From Promethearchaeota archaeon (GTDB lineage: Archaea > Asgardarchaeota > Lokiarchaeia > Sigyniarchaeales > SOKP01), in the NCBI GenBank assembly GCA_011364925.1, contig RDOA01000013.1, positions 16,205-80,204 on the forward strand: DNA of 64,000 bases, in the 5' to 3' direction. Below are positions 7,999-17,663 of the stretch, piece after piece. Below the pieces are notes generated by a model. It was not told the DNA's origin. It searched no databases and was given only the letters and a program-made list of their open reading frames with translations. Both the position numbers and the translations under genes were made by a program. The first letter of the stretch is position 1; each line of letters starts with the position of its first letter.

Positions 7999-8475
7999 AT
8001 GGACAGTTTAGATGTCATAGAAGAAATTATCGCGAAATTTACAAAGCATAAAATTACTTTAGCAGTTGCAGAATCTTGTACAGGAGGGTACATTTCGAGT
8101 ATGATAACCAATGTTTCTGGTGCTTCTAATGTATTTGAACGTGGTATAGTTTGCTACAGTAATTCATCAAAAATGGACCTCTTGAATATTAATCCCGATT
8201 ATTTGATCCAATTTGGAGCTGTATCGGAAATTGTCGCCAAACATCTGGCTAACAACATTCGAATCCTTTCAAATGTCAATATTGGAATTGGGGTTACTGG
8301 AATAGCAGGACCTACTGGAGGTACACCCGAAAAACCAGTAGGGTTAGTTTATATAGGATTTTCAACAGAAAAAGAAACTATAGTAAAAAAATATCAATTC
8401 CAAGCTGATCGGATTAACTTCAAAAAAGCGGTCTTAAATGAAGTCCTTGCATTTCTCCAAAATTTAGAATTTTAA
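7999..8475 (+). CDS. CinA C-terminal domain protein (nicotinamide-nucleotide amidohydrolase, PncC type)
   Basis: A 158-residue stand-alone CinA C-terminal domain. It shows AVAESCTGG with the conserved Ser/Thr cluster, the Y-S-N-x-x-K segment, GAVSE, and GVTGIAGPTGGTPEKPVGLVYIG. The family deamidates nicotinamide mononucleotide to nicotinic acid mononucleotide in pyridine nucleotide salvage. Its length is normal for the stand-alone form. It is the first of two same-strand genes, followed by an MFS transporter 94 bases later. Confidence 0.92.
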   Translation: MDSLDVIEEIIAKFTKHKITLAVAESCTGGYISSMITNVSGASNVFERGIVCYSNSSKMDLLNINPDYLIQFGAVSEIVAKHLANNIRILSNVNIGIGVTGIAGPTGGTPEKPVGLVYIGFSTEKETIVKKYQFQADRINFKKAVLNEVLAFLQNLEF

Positions 8476-8568
8476 TCTTAATTTGTTTTCATTTTCTATT
8501 ATTTTCATATCTTTTTATAGATTGAGTCGAAAGAATTAATACAAACTAAGAATGTTGAGCTTTTGGAT

Positions 8569-9756
8569 ATGTATTTACTAAAATCAAATTATATTTCGTT
8601 CTTCGTTGTTTATTTCATTATAAGTCTTATTAATACGCTTGTAACGCTATACATCCCTATCTTCATGTTAATTACTTTAGATGTGAACAGAATTGAATTA
8701 GCATACATTCAATTCCTCTCTTATTTATCGCTCTTCTTAGGACCAATCACTGGTTTTTTTTTTGATAAATTTACGCATAAGAAGAAACAAATAATTTTAA
8801 TCTCAAGTGTGCTTCTTTTTTGCAGTTTCGCTTTTTTCAATTTAAATTTTGATAATTTATCATTTTTTGGAATATTTTTGGCTTTAAATTTTACCTGCGG
8901 TCTTCTAATCAAAGCTGGAATGAGCAAACTAATGTTGGAAGCTTCAGAACAAAAAAGCATTCAAAAAAACATAATTTTAATATCAAATGCTAGCGGTTCG
9001 TTTGGAAGTATTATTCCTATTATTGTGTTTAATGTGTTAATTTCGGATGTAGAATCTATTAATTTATGGACTCTATTTTTTAATATCTGCTGGATATTAT
9101 CTTCCCCTATTTTAACGAGTTATGCTCTAATTAAAGATAAACATCCGAAAATCAATATCAAAGTTAAGAGAATAACTTTAGATCAAAAAGATCCTACTAA
9201 AATTAAAGAGCGAAAATATGGTTTAGTGCTTATGTTTTTAACTAACTTTTTTATTTGGGGTGATAAACTTCTTGAGTATCCTTTTACATCATGGATTCTC
9301 TCTAAATATGGCGAGATTGGACTTTTAAACTATACCTATCTATTTTTTATTTTTTCGTATTTATATATGGGCGGGTGGTTTATTTCAAGACGCCTTATAA
9401 ACCAATATAGGTCAAGAGTGTATCTTTCGAGTTCAATTGTTTTATACGCTCTTTTAATGTTTCCTCTTATTTATTCTAATATAACATTATTCCTATTACT
9501 TAATGCGATAAATAAAATAGTTTCAGGTGTTATGATGTCGCAACTTACTGAACGAAATGTTGATGTTTCAAAATCGAATAATAACAGTGCTCTGGCGTAT
9601 GAAATCATAAGGAGTGCGAGTTTGCTAGCTAACTTTATATTTGTTCCCTTAGGAACTTTGTTAAGTTCCTTTGTGCCTACTGAAATTATAGTTATAATTG
9701 TTGGATTTATGGCAATATTTTCAATAACGCCGATTTATGTAAGTAAAATTAATTAG
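8569..9756 (+). CDS. MFS transporter
   Basis: About 395 residues with roughly 12 hydrophobic segments. The loop after the second or third segment reads GFFFDKFTHKKKQ, the MFS motif A type (G-x-x-x-D-x-x-x-x-K/R). The central loop between halves (about 195-220) is hydrophilic and basic. It would move an unknown solute across the cytoplasmic membrane. A TTG two codons upstream is possible; the ATG at 8569 is preferred. The end overlaps the convergent aminopeptidase gene by 8 bases. Confidence 0.88.
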   Translation: MYLLKSNYISFFVVYFIISLINTLVTLYIPIFMLITLDVNRIELAYIQFLSYLSLFLGPITGFFFDKFTHKKKQIILISSVLLFCSFAFFNLNFDNLSFFGIFLALNFTCGLLIKAGMSKLMLEASEQKSIQKNIILISNASGSFGSIIPIIVFNVLISDVESINLWTLFFNICWILSSPILTSYALIKDKHPKINIKVKRITLDQKDPTKIKERKYGLVLMFLTNFFIWGDKLLEYPFTSWILSKYGEIGLLNYTYLFFIFSYLYMGGWFISRRLINQYRSRVYLSSSIVLYALLMFPLIYSNITLFLLLNAINKIVSGVMMSQLTERNVDVSKSNNNSALAYEIIRSASLLANFIFVPLGTLLSSFVPTEIIVIIVGFMAIFSITPIYVSKIN

Positions 9757-10933
9757 TTAAATTACCATTCTCCATTATCTGTTTTTTAGTTCCGTCCTTA
9801 TATTCCACAGTAATGTTAGCTCGGGGTGCGGTGACGAAATCCCAATGAACCTGGGAAACTGAAGTGCCTCCCATCATTCTATTAGATCCAAATGCGACAT
9901 GGATACTTCCGTTGATTTTTTCGTCTGTAAGTATATAACCGATCGCCTTTGTTATTTCTGGATTGCATCCAATTCCTAATTCAGCAACATTATAAGTTCG
10001 TATTTCTGGTAAATTCTTATCTCTATCTATTTTTTCACCCTGCTTAAATGTATTAACTAAATCATTTAGATTCTCATCAGCAGTAACTTCATCAAGTAAC
10101 AGTTTCCCATCTTTGAATTTCAGATCTATATTTTTGACAATTTTATTACTTAATCTATCTCTTGTTAATGGACAAAATAGAGATCCTTCTCCCATTTTCT
10201 CGTGCGGAGGAAAAAATACTTCACCAGCTGGTAAATTCCCACCTAATAAACCTATTGCTATTCTCTCATTAGTTAATAACCCGTTATCAAGAATTTTTGC
10301 TCGATCTTGGATGTTCACCCAAAAATTAGTTCCTAATTCGTCTGTGACGTAAACTTTCTTAGCGTTTATAAAGCGACTCCCTAAACTCTCCGTTATTTCA
10401 TTCATTTTCTCTTGTGGAACGCTTGTACCCCCTACAATGAACTTTTCTAATAATTCGTATTCGACGTTATAATAATTCGCAGCTTTTTTAGAAGGCCAAC
10501 CTGCGTAGCACCATTTCTTTCCTGGTGCATACTCTTCTTTACCTCCATAAAGCACATCTCTAATTGGAGCTGCATATTTATTTCTTGCATTCAATTTTTC
10601 TCTTGGAGCCCTACTTCGAACTCCTGGATCTTCATTAGGTTCAATAACAATATAAGCGTCAATATTTTCAAGCAATTTCAAATAATGGAGAGGTGTAATC
10701 TCTAAAATGTTGCTACTGATTCTCGAGTCTTGAAACATAGTTTCATCGAAATAATCGCTATTAGATGTAATTACAGGTATTCCATCGTTTCGGTAGACTT
10801 CCAGCGCTATTTCTTCCAATAGATCTTGACAATAAATTCCGCCCTTCACCAGGACATTTTCGCCAATATTTTGAATATTTATTGCGTTAACAATGTTTTT
10901 AGCACAAAGCATAATTTTTTCTTTGTCAACCAT
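9749..10933 (-). CDS. M29-family (thermophilic-type) aminopeptidase
   Basis: A 394-residue protein of the M29 metallo-aminopeptidase family (AmpS/AmpT/PepS). Conserved metal-site segments are visible: NLPAGEVFFPP, AELGIGCNPEI, HVAFGSN, and SQVHWDFV near the C-terminus. These enzymes are cytosolic co-catalytic metal peptidases that trim N-terminal residues from peptides. The ATG at 10933 is the first start. It is monocistronic. The gene converges with the MFS transporter. Confidence 0.92.
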   Translation of the reverse strand: MVDKEKIMLCAKNIVNAINIQNIGENVLVKGGIYCQDLLEEIALEVYRNDGIPVITSNSDYFDETMFQDSRISSNILEITPLHYLKLLENIDAYIVIEPNEDPGVRSRAPREKLNARNKYAAPIRDVLYGGKEEYAPGKKWCYAGWPSKKAANYYNVEYELLEKFIVGGTSVPQEKMNEITESLGSRFINAKKVYVTDELGTNFWVNIQDRAKILDNGLLTNERIAIGLLGGNLPAGEVFFPPHEKMGEGSLFCPLTRDRLSNKIVKNIDLKFKDGKLLLDEVTADENLNDLVNTFKQGEKIDRDKNLPEIRTYNVAELGIGCNPEITKAIGYILTDEKINGSIHVAFGSNRMMGGTSVSQVHWDFVTAPRANITVEYKDGTKKQIMENGNLTN

Positions 10934-11123
10934 AACTGAGAAAATTATTGTTCTTTAATATTAATTACTCTGAATTTAGTTTATCACTTTAAATAAGGTT
11001 TAAAAGTATCTTTAATCAACAGTAGATTTATTACATATAATTGTTAATATTAAAATATCAGTCGATTGAATTCTTAGTAAAATAAACTAAGACTATTACT
11101 TTAATAACAAACACATCAGAAGT

Positions 11124-11588
11124 ATGGTTATACGAGAAGTAGGCTTATTATTTCGAGGTTTTACTCTAGTAAAGAAAAGCTTTCATAAAACTACTGTTGG
11201 AAAAATTGATGCTGATCTAAGAAGTGGATTACTCACCGCACTTTTAAATTTCGCAGAAACAGCATTTTCTACAGGATCAGTTGAATATTTTCAAGGAAAT
11301 AGATTTACAATAGCGTTTATAAATTCGACAATCATTTCAGAAGATTCTATGGAGCCAGAATTGTTATTATCATATGCGATCATAGATAGGCAAAAAAAAA
11401 TTGATAAATTCATCCGTAAAACCATTAATCCTTTATTACAAAAGGTTACTCAAGAATTCAAGTCGCAAAATGATGGGAAAAATCTATCAGAAGTCTCTCA
11501 ATTTAAAAATTTTAAAACTTCACTTGATAAAATCTTTGGTTCAAGTACAAAAGTAGTAGATCAGAAGCTCGACGGCGTTTTTTTTTAA
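11124..11588 (+). CDS. Small longin/roadblock-like protein
   Basis: A 154-residue protein with a beta-beta opening (IREVGLLFRGFTLVKKSF), a D-A-D-L-R-S-G-L-L-T-A-L-L-N-F-A helix, then two strands (SVEYFQGNRFTIAFINS) and a C-terminal helical tail. This beta-beta-alpha-beta-beta layout is typical of longin or roadblock-type domains. These are abundant in Asgard archaea, where they are thought to partner with small GTPases. The family call is by pattern only. It ends in a T-rich run that may serve as a terminator. No neighbour overlaps it. Confidence 0.6.
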   Translation: MVIREVGLLFRGFTLVKKSFHKTTVGKIDADLRSGLLTALLNFAETAFSTGSVEYFQGNRFTIAFINSTIISEDSMEPELLLSYAIIDRQKKIDKFIRKTINPLLQKVTQEFKSQNDGKNLSEVSQFKNFKTSLDKIFGSSTKVVDQKLDGVFF

Positions 11589-11605
11589 TTTAACTTAAAA
11601 TTAAC

Positions 11606-12559
11606 TTATTTAGTTGCTTTTTTCAAATACCATAATATTAAAGGTAATGCGATTGTAGCATCAGCAATAACCGTTGAATATTTAGCTTTTTCATTTACCT
11701 TTCCCCAAGATACTGCTTCGGTCAATGTGGCACCAGATAAACCACCTTGTTCTGGACGGTCCATTGTTATCTGAATTGCATACGATGCTGAATTAGGACA
11801 AAATTGAAGCGATTGCATTATAAAATTTTTTGGTACTCCTCCTCCAACGATACACACTCCAGCTTTTTTTGCATCCCACGCTAAATCTACCATTTTTAAC
11901 ATGTCTATGAAATGATTAAAATTTAAATTCTGGTGATGAAATCCTAATTGCAATGCCAAACCTGAATCAGTAAACGCTGGACAAAAGATAGGAATATTCT
12001 TTTCTGCGCAAATTTTTAAAATAGAATTATCGTTTTTTGGGAGTGTGTCTCCAAGGAACTTTAAAAATGAGCTTACAGGCATATTTGGATCAGGAATTTC
12101 CAATTTTGATACAAATCCCTCAATGCCCTCGTACACATTATTAGGCAAAAACACATCATAAATCCGGTTTAAATCTTGGTTATGTAGCTCAGAATCGCTC
12201 ATTTCTGTAACATTTAAATTCCCTTGTAAATGATGAAAACCTAGAGTTTCTGCGATATCATGAGTTAAAGAAGCTCCCGTAGTAACAAGAATATCAATAT
12301 ATCCCTCTTCTATAAAATCGTGGATAATTTTTTGCATTCCTGCTGGAACTAACGCTCCTGCTAATCCAAAAAATTTTACGCAATCCTTATCCCGAATCAT
12401 TTGTTTATAAATTTCGCACGCAATAGCGAGGCGTTTCGCGTTAAATCCCGTACTTTTTAAAGAAGACATTAAATTAACAATATCATCATCATCTTCTATT
12501 TTAAACTGATTTACTTCCTTCATTAATTCTCTAATATTCTCTTTTGTTATAATTATCAC
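11606..12559 (-). CDS. dys: Deoxyhypusine synthase
   Basis: A 317-residue deoxyhypusine synthase. The NAD-site segments (VTTGASLTHDIAE, FCPAFTDSGLA, GGGVPKNF) are present, and EAVSWGKV carries the catalytic lysine (Lys287) that forms the enzyme intermediate. It transfers the butylamine group of spermidine to a lysine of aIF5A. The start is GTG at 12559, one base after the agmatinase stop, so translation is probably coupled. Agmatinase upstream supplies putrescine, the spermidine precursor, so the pair makes metabolic sense. Confidence 0.95.
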   Translation of the reverse strand: MIIITKENIRELMKEVNQFKIEDDDDIVNLMSSLKSTGFNAKRLAIACEIYKQMIRDKDCVKFFGLAGALVPAGMQKIIHDFIEEGYIDILVTTGASLTHDIAETLGFHHLQGNLNVTEMSDSELHNQDLNRIYDVFLPNNVYEGIEGFVSKLEIPDPNMPVSSFLKFLGDTLPKNDNSILKICAEKNIPIFCPAFTDSGLALQLGFHHQNLNFNHFIDMLKMVDLAWDAKKAGVCIVGGGVPKNFIMQSLQFCPNSASYAIQITMDRPEQGGLSGATLTEAVSWGKVNEKAKYSTVIADATIALPLILWYLKKATK

Positions 12560-12560
12560 T

Positions 12561-13463
12561 TTATTTTGTTGTGGAAATAAAAGAAATTAATTCAATTATT
12601 AATTTGGCTGCAAGGTTTGAAGTTACATTATTAGCGAGATCTAAATTAGGATATACTTCTACTAAATCAAAACCAATTATACTAATGCTTTTTGTGAGTT
12701 GTCTAAAAATTTGCCATAACTCACGATAGGAAAGTCCACCAGGGATAGCATATCCTGTTCCAGGTGCTATGGAGGGATCCAAAACATCGATATCTATTGA
12801 GACATAAACGCTGTTTATTTGAGTTTTCTTAAAGAATTCAATGATTTTTTCGGCGAATGAGTCTACTCCGATGTCGTGAAGCAAATACGCGTTCAAATGG
12901 GATATGTGTTCGTTTTTAGCGATATCTAACTCCGGGATGTCTATATCTCTCGTGCCAACAATAAGCAAATTGTTTTGGGAGATGAAATCTAAATCGTAAA
13001 TACGATGTGAGACAGTTGCGTGAGAATATTCACCCTTATCGTAATTATCGTATAGATCGAGATGAGCATCGAAGATAAGGATTCCCACATTGTCTTTATC
13101 ATCTATCAAATACTCAATTGTTTTTATAACGGGGTATGTGCAGAAATGATCACCTCCAACCATTATTGGGATCGCATTTTTATTTTGTTTAAATATCGAG
13201 TTTATAAAACGGGAAATCTCTTTAATGTTGGTTTCTGTATTCAATGGGTCAATGCGTACGTCTCCAACATCTACAACTCTCAAATTTGGTATCTCTATTC
13301 CCATTTCAGTTGTTAAAGCTAAATTTTTTGTTATTTCACGTATCTTTTGTGGAGCTTTTGAGGAATCTGCCCCTTCAAGAGTACTTAGAGAGTCCCAGGG
13401 GATTCCAAAAAACACAAATTCTGTAAAACTATCAATCATTTCGCCAAAATCAAAAAATGTCAT
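12561..13463 (-). CDS. speB: Agmatinase/ureohydrolase
   Basis: A 300-residue ureohydrolase with the binuclear Mn site motifs GGDHF, DAHLDLYD and DIDVLDPSIAPG, followed by PGGLS. Agmatinase converts agmatine to putrescine and urea. The family also contains arginase and formimidoylglutamase; agmatinase is favoured because the gene sits directly before deoxyhypusine synthase. It starts 22 bases after argS ends, in the same direction. The ATG at 13463 is the first start. Confidence 0.9.
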   Translation of the reverse strand: MTFFDFGEMIDSFTEFVFFGIPWDSLSTLEGADSSKAPQKIREITKNLALTTEMGIEIPNLRVVDVGDVRIDPLNTETNIKEISRFINSIFKQNKNAIPIMVGGDHFCTYPVIKTIEYLIDDKDNVGILIFDAHLDLYDNYDKGEYSHATVSHRIYDLDFISQNNLLIVGTRDIDIPELDIAKNEHISHLNAYLLHDIGVDSFAEKIIEFFKKTQINSVYVSIDIDVLDPSIAPGTGYAIPGGLSYRELWQIFRQLTKSISIIGFDLVEVYPNLDLANNVTSNLAAKLIIELISFISTTK

Positions 13464-13485
13464 GATAAAATCTCGTTTTTTTAAA

Positions 13486-15195
13486 TCACATTTGATTTAA
13501 TGTGTCTATGCCCATTATATCTAGTCCAATTTTGATGACAATTTGGACACACATAATAAGCAAGAGTCTTGCTTTTTCTAGTTCTTTATCATCAGATAGC
13601 ACTTGACACACAGAATAAAATGAATTAAAGGCTTGACATAAGGTAAGTAGATATTGAGGGATTAAATGAATAAGGTACGTTTTTTCCACAGTTTCAATTA
13701 TTTCAGGAAAATATGCGAGTTGTTTAATTAAAAATCGTTCCTTTTCATGGGTCAATAATTGCCAATTTATGTTCAAATCTATATCTTGATCAGTTTTTGA
13801 GATTATAGATGCGATTCTAGCGAAACAATACTGAATATAAGGACCTGTTTCACCCTCAAATGATATGCTCTCATCTGGTTTAAATATAAATCCTTTAGCA
13901 TAATTATACTTCAATATATAGAATATGATTGCTGCCAAACTAATTTTTTCTGCTCTACTTTTCTTTTCACTATCAGATAACAATGGATACCTTTTATTAA
14001 CCTCTTCAAATGCGAGTTTTTCTACTTCTTCTATAACATCATCTGCATCAACAATCGTTCCTTCTCGGCTTTTCATTTTTCCGCTAGGTAAATCGATCAT
14101 TCCATACGATAAGTGGAAATTATCTTCCTTAAAACCCAGCATATCCAAAAGAGCAAAAAGCCACTTGAAGTGTTGTATTTGTTCATCAGCCACTACATAA
14201 ATGGATTTGTCGTAATTGAAATCTTCCTTCTTCCTATAAGCTAAGTAAATATCTTGGGTTATGTAGATAGAAGTCCCATCACTTCTAATTAAGATTTTAT
14301 CTTCAAGATTATATTTATCTTTTAACCTCGCAATAACGGCTCCATCATCAGTATATTCAAATATTCCTTCCTTAAGTCCATCTAGAATCTTCTCTTTGCC
14401 TGAAAGATACAACTCATGCTCATAATATTCTTTGTCAAATTTTATGTCAAATTTAGCAAATGTTTTCTTAAAACCATCTATAGCCCATTGATTCATCTTA
14501 TTCCATAAATCAAGTGTTTCTTTATCTCCAGCTTCCCAGGATATCAATAAATCTTGAGCTTCCTTGGCTAAGGATTCATCTTCTTTAGCCTTATTATTAT
14601 AAAGCACATAAAAATCTCCGACAAAATGATCGCTTTTTCTATCTGGTTCTATTCCATTTCCCCATTTTTTATAAGCAAGCATACTTTTACAGATATGAAT
14701 TCCACGGTCATTATATAAATTAACTTGAAAAACTTCATGCTTTTTGTATTGTAACAAATTGGACAAAGATTTTCCTAAAACAATATTTCTTACATGACCA
14801 AAATGGAGTGGTTTATTAGTGTTTGGAGAAGGATACTCAATTACAATCCTTTGTTTATTTTTTTTTTCTGAGTCATATCTTCCTATTCCGTAATCACTTT
14901 TTAACTCGAAAATATTTTGAAGTATAGACTTTGGATTAATTTTAAAATTTAAGTACGGACCAGTTGCTTCTATTTTTTCAATGAACTCTGGTTTAACAAT
15001 CTTACCTAATAATTCTTGAGCTATTTGATTTGGAGCTTTTTTGAGAAATTTTGAAAGTTTGAAACAAGGAAATGCGTAGGTGAAGTCAATTTCCGGAGGA
15101 GGAATTTCAATTGATGATTCTATTTCTTCTACGCTAAGCCCTGAAATATATTCTTTCAGAAGCTCTGCTATTGATCTTTTATCAATCAGTTTCAT
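13486..15195 (-). CDS. argS: Arginyl-tRNA synthetase
   Basis: About 569 residues, class I synthetase. The HIGH-like motif is in PSPNTNKPLHFGHVRN, and the KMSKS-like loop is SGKMKSREG. The C-terminal anticodon-binding helical domain ends at the normal place, and an N-terminal domain of about 100 residues precedes the HIGH region. A longer TTG start (15219) is open, but AGGAAA lies just before the ATG at 15195, which I prefer. It heads a minus-strand run with agmatinase and deoxyhypusine synthase. Confidence 0.96.
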   Translation of the reverse strand: MKLIDKRSIAELLKEYISGLSVEEIESSIEIPPPEIDFTYAFPCFKLSKFLKKAPNQIAQELLGKIVKPEFIEKIEATGPYLNFKINPKSILQNIFELKSDYGIGRYDSEKKNKQRIVIEYPSPNTNKPLHFGHVRNIVLGKSLSNLLQYKKHEVFQVNLYNDRGIHICKSMLAYKKWGNGIEPDRKSDHFVGDFYVLYNNKAKEDESLAKEAQDLLISWEAGDKETLDLWNKMNQWAIDGFKKTFAKFDIKFDKEYYEHELYLSGKEKILDGLKEGIFEYTDDGAVIARLKDKYNLEDKILIRSDGTSIYITQDIYLAYRKKEDFNYDKSIYVVADEQIQHFKWLFALLDMLGFKEDNFHLSYGMIDLPSGKMKSREGTIVDADDVIEEVEKLAFEEVNKRYPLLSDSEKKSRAEKISLAAIIFYILKYNYAKGFIFKPDESISFEGETGPYIQYCFARIASIISKTDQDIDLNINWQLLTHEKERFLIKQLAYFPEIIETVEKTYLIHLIPQYLLTLCQAFNSFYSVCQVLSDDKELEKARLLLIMCVQIVIKIGLDIMGIDTLNQM

Positions 15196-15325
15196 TTTCA
15201 GTTTCCTTTCGACTTCCAAACTTTATATTTCTCTATTGAATGAAACTTTTATCTGTTTTGTTAAATTTATTTAGAATAACTCATAAAATTTATGATTGTC
15301 TATTAATAAAAGGGTTGATTTACTT

Positions 15326-16540
15326 ATGCCGTTTGAACAAGAAGCGAGAAAAAATTTTCCTAAATGGCCTATTTACAACGATGAAGATATAGAAGCTCTA
15401 ACAAATGTTATAAACTCGGGTAATTGGTGGTGTGGGGCTCCCGGTGCGCACCAAGGAAATAATGTTTGGGCGTTTCAGGAAGAATTTTCAAAGCTTCAAG
15501 GAGCAAAATACTGTGTAGCGGTTTGTAATGGCACTGTGGCGATAGAAGCTGCGCTAATGGGGTTAGATATCGGTCTGGGTGACGAGGTAATAGTTCCTGA
15601 TTATACTTTCGTAGCCTCGGCCTCAGCAGTAATTGCAACGAATGCGATTCCAATATTTTGTGATATAGATCCCGAGACTCTCGTATTAGATGTTAATAAG
15701 ATTGAGAAATTAATCTCAAAAAGAACCAAAGCTATCGTACCCGTTCACTTAGGAGGGAATCCTACAGATATGGAACCTCTAATGGAAATTGCTACCAAAC
15801 TTGATTTGTGCGTGGTCGAGGATTGTGCTCACGCGCATGGTTCAGTATATAAAGATAAAAAAGTGGGAAATTGGGGCAACGCGGGCGCCTTTAGTTTTCA
15901 AGCGTCAAAAGTTCTTACAAGTGGAGAAGGGGGAGCTATACTTTGTAATACTGAAGAATTAGCCGATAAAATTTATTCTTATATTGATTGTGGGAGGAAG
16001 AAGAATCAACACTTTTATAAGCATTTCTCTTATGGGACGAATTATAGAATGACAGAATACCAAGCAGCAGTTTTAAGAACTCAAATAAAGAAATTTCCCA
16101 CGCAACATGAGCTTCGAAATGAAAATGCCCGTTACTTGATGAATAAATTAAACGAAATTGATGGTATAAAAACAATGAAACCTACTCTGGGAACTACTAG
16201 TTTAGGATGGTATGTGTTTCCTATCGTGTTTGAGCCTGATAAATTTGGAGGAATGACCAAATTAGAATTTAAAAGAAAACTGAACAGAAATGGAATCCCA
16301 ACCGATGATAATTATCCTCCTCTTCACAGTTTAGATTGTTTTAAAGTTCCCAATTTAAAAAAAGGAATTGATTATTCTGATGCTAATTGGGGTGGAGAAA
16401 AAAGCAGCGATATAAATTTCCCTATTGTATCTGATATTTTCTCAAGAAGTATAGAATTCCCCCAACAAATGCTTTTAGCTAGTAAAGAAAAATTGGATAA
16501 TGTAGTAGACTTTGTTAAATCATTAAAACAAATGTCATAA
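15326..16540 (+). CDS. DegT/DnrJ/EryC1-family PLP aminotransferase
   Basis: About 404 residues. The PLP-binding features are CNGTVAIEAALMGL, VPDYTFVASASAV, VVEDCAHAHGS and FSFQASKVLTSGEGG, where the Lys is the Schiff base. The insertion GNWWCGAPGAHQGNNV near the N-terminus resembles the cyclitol/inosose aminotransferase branch more than common nucleotide-sugar enzymes. The stop faces the Gfo/Idh/MocA gene only 9 bases away. An inosose oxidation plus transamination pair is plausible, but inferred. A TTG start at 15296 would add 10 residues; the ATG at 15326 is my choice. Confidence 0.88.
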   Translation: MPFEQEARKNFPKWPIYNDEDIEALTNVINSGNWWCGAPGAHQGNNVWAFQEEFSKLQGAKYCVAVCNGTVAIEAALMGLDIGLGDEVIVPDYTFVASASAVIATNAIPIFCDIDPETLVLDVNKIEKLISKRTKAIVPVHLGGNPTDMEPLMEIATKLDLCVVEDCAHAHGSVYKDKKVGNWGNAGAFSFQASKVLTSGEGGAILCNTEELADKIYSYIDCGRKKNQHFYKHFSYGTNYRMTEYQAAVLRTQIKKFPTQHELRNENARYLMNKLNEIDGIKTMKPTLGTTSLGWYVFPIVFEPDKFGGMTKLEFKRKLNRNGIPTDDNYPPLHSLDCFKVPNLKKGIDYSDANWGGEKSSDINFPIVSDIFSRSIEFPQQMLLASKEKLDNVVDFVKSLKQMS

Positions 16541-16549
16541 AAGAAACAC

Positions 16550-17593
16550 TCAAACTACTTCTTCTAGCTTTTTTGATTTTGCACTCTTATACAGTGTTTC
16601 AACTATATTTAAAATTTTATAACCAAATTCGCTATTAGTAAGAGGTTTTTGATTCTTTAACATACAATCGATGAAGTAAGCAATCTCTTGAGGATAACCA
16701 AAAGACCAAGCTTCAGAAGGCACTGGAAAGGTCCAACCCTTCGTAGTTTCAGCTTTTTCTACCGCGTAGCCGTATCCGTTTTTGCTATACACACTCATTA
16801 AATTAGAGAAAGTAGGAGCCACTTTTATTTGACCCTCTGTCCCAAATAATTCAAATCTCATATCGTACCCTCCAGGAGCCGTCCAAGACTCTTCAATTAT
16901 TACCTGTGCGTCGTTTTCAAAATACATTACTCCGATTGCGTTGTCTTCCACTTCGCAAGCTCCAAAAATCCCTCGATCTGGTTGAATAGTCTTAACTTGA
17001 CAGAAAACTTCTCTAACATCACAATCAAGGTACCAAACTAAGCACGCAACATCGTGTATTCCTAAATCTAATAAAGCACCACCTCCAGAATCTTCCAGCT
17101 TGTAAAACCAGCTAGAGTGCGGTCCTGAATGTTGTTCTTTACCTCGCCCCATATAAATATTTCCTAAAGCACCCTCCTGAACAATTTCTTTAACTTTGCT
17201 GAACGAAGGAGCATACATATTGTTTTCGCAATAAAAAATCACTTTTTTCGATGATTTTTCCATGTCTAACATTTCACTTGCTTCTAAAGTGTTTTTAGCT
17301 AAAGGTTTTTCTACAAGTGCGTGTTTACCAGATTGCAAAATATCACAGGTAATATCCTTATGTAAGTTATTTGGAACACAAGCAGAGATGGCATCACACT
17401 CCATTCGTAATAGTTCTCTATAATCTTTATAGTAGTTTTGGTCAATATTGTATTTCTTTAAAAGAATTTCGGCTTCTTTTTTGTTATTCGAGGCTATTCC
17501 TACAATTTCTACATTTGGTAATAATGAATACGAATAGCAATGGTGATCAGCAATAAAACCAGAGCCAATTATTCCTACTTTAATTTTAGTCAT
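16550..17593 (-). CDS. Gfo/Idh/MocA-family oxidoreductase
   Basis: A 347-residue NAD(P)-dependent oxidoreductase. The N-terminal Rossmann motif is GIIGSGFIA, and the family signature EKP is at residues 95-97 in HALVEKPLAKN. The C-terminal domain has GGGALLDLGIHD, holding the usual catalytic Asp/His region. Members oxidise or reduce sugars and inositols. It is convergent with the aminotransferase at 15326-16540. The substrate cannot be fixed from sequence. Confidence 0.92.
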   Translation of the reverse strand: MTKIKVGIIGSGFIADHHCYSYSLLPNVEIVGIASNNKKEAEILLKKYNIDQNYYKDYRELLRMECDAISACVPNNLHKDITCDILQSGKHALVEKPLAKNTLEASEMLDMEKSSKKVIFYCENNMYAPSFSKVKEIVQEGALGNIYMGRGKEQHSGPHSSWFYKLEDSGGGALLDLGIHDVACLVWYLDCDVREVFCQVKTIQPDRGIFGACEVEDNAIGVMYFENDAQVIIEESWTAPGGYDMRFELFGTEGQIKVAPTFSNLMSVYSKNGYGYAVEKAETTKGWTFPVPSEAWSFGYPQEIAYFIDCMLKNQKPLTNSEFGYKILNIVETLYKSAKSKKLEEVV

Positions 17594-17663
17594 AAGAAGA
17601 ATCCCTATACAATTATAAATTAATTATAATTTAGGTTTTCAAATTTATAATTATAGCTGGAAT

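Noticed and set aside
13062..13316. Plus-strand ORF inside the agmatinase gene
   Set aside because: It is a shadow of the speB coding strand; the composition is not protein-like and the agmatinase motifs are on the minus strand.
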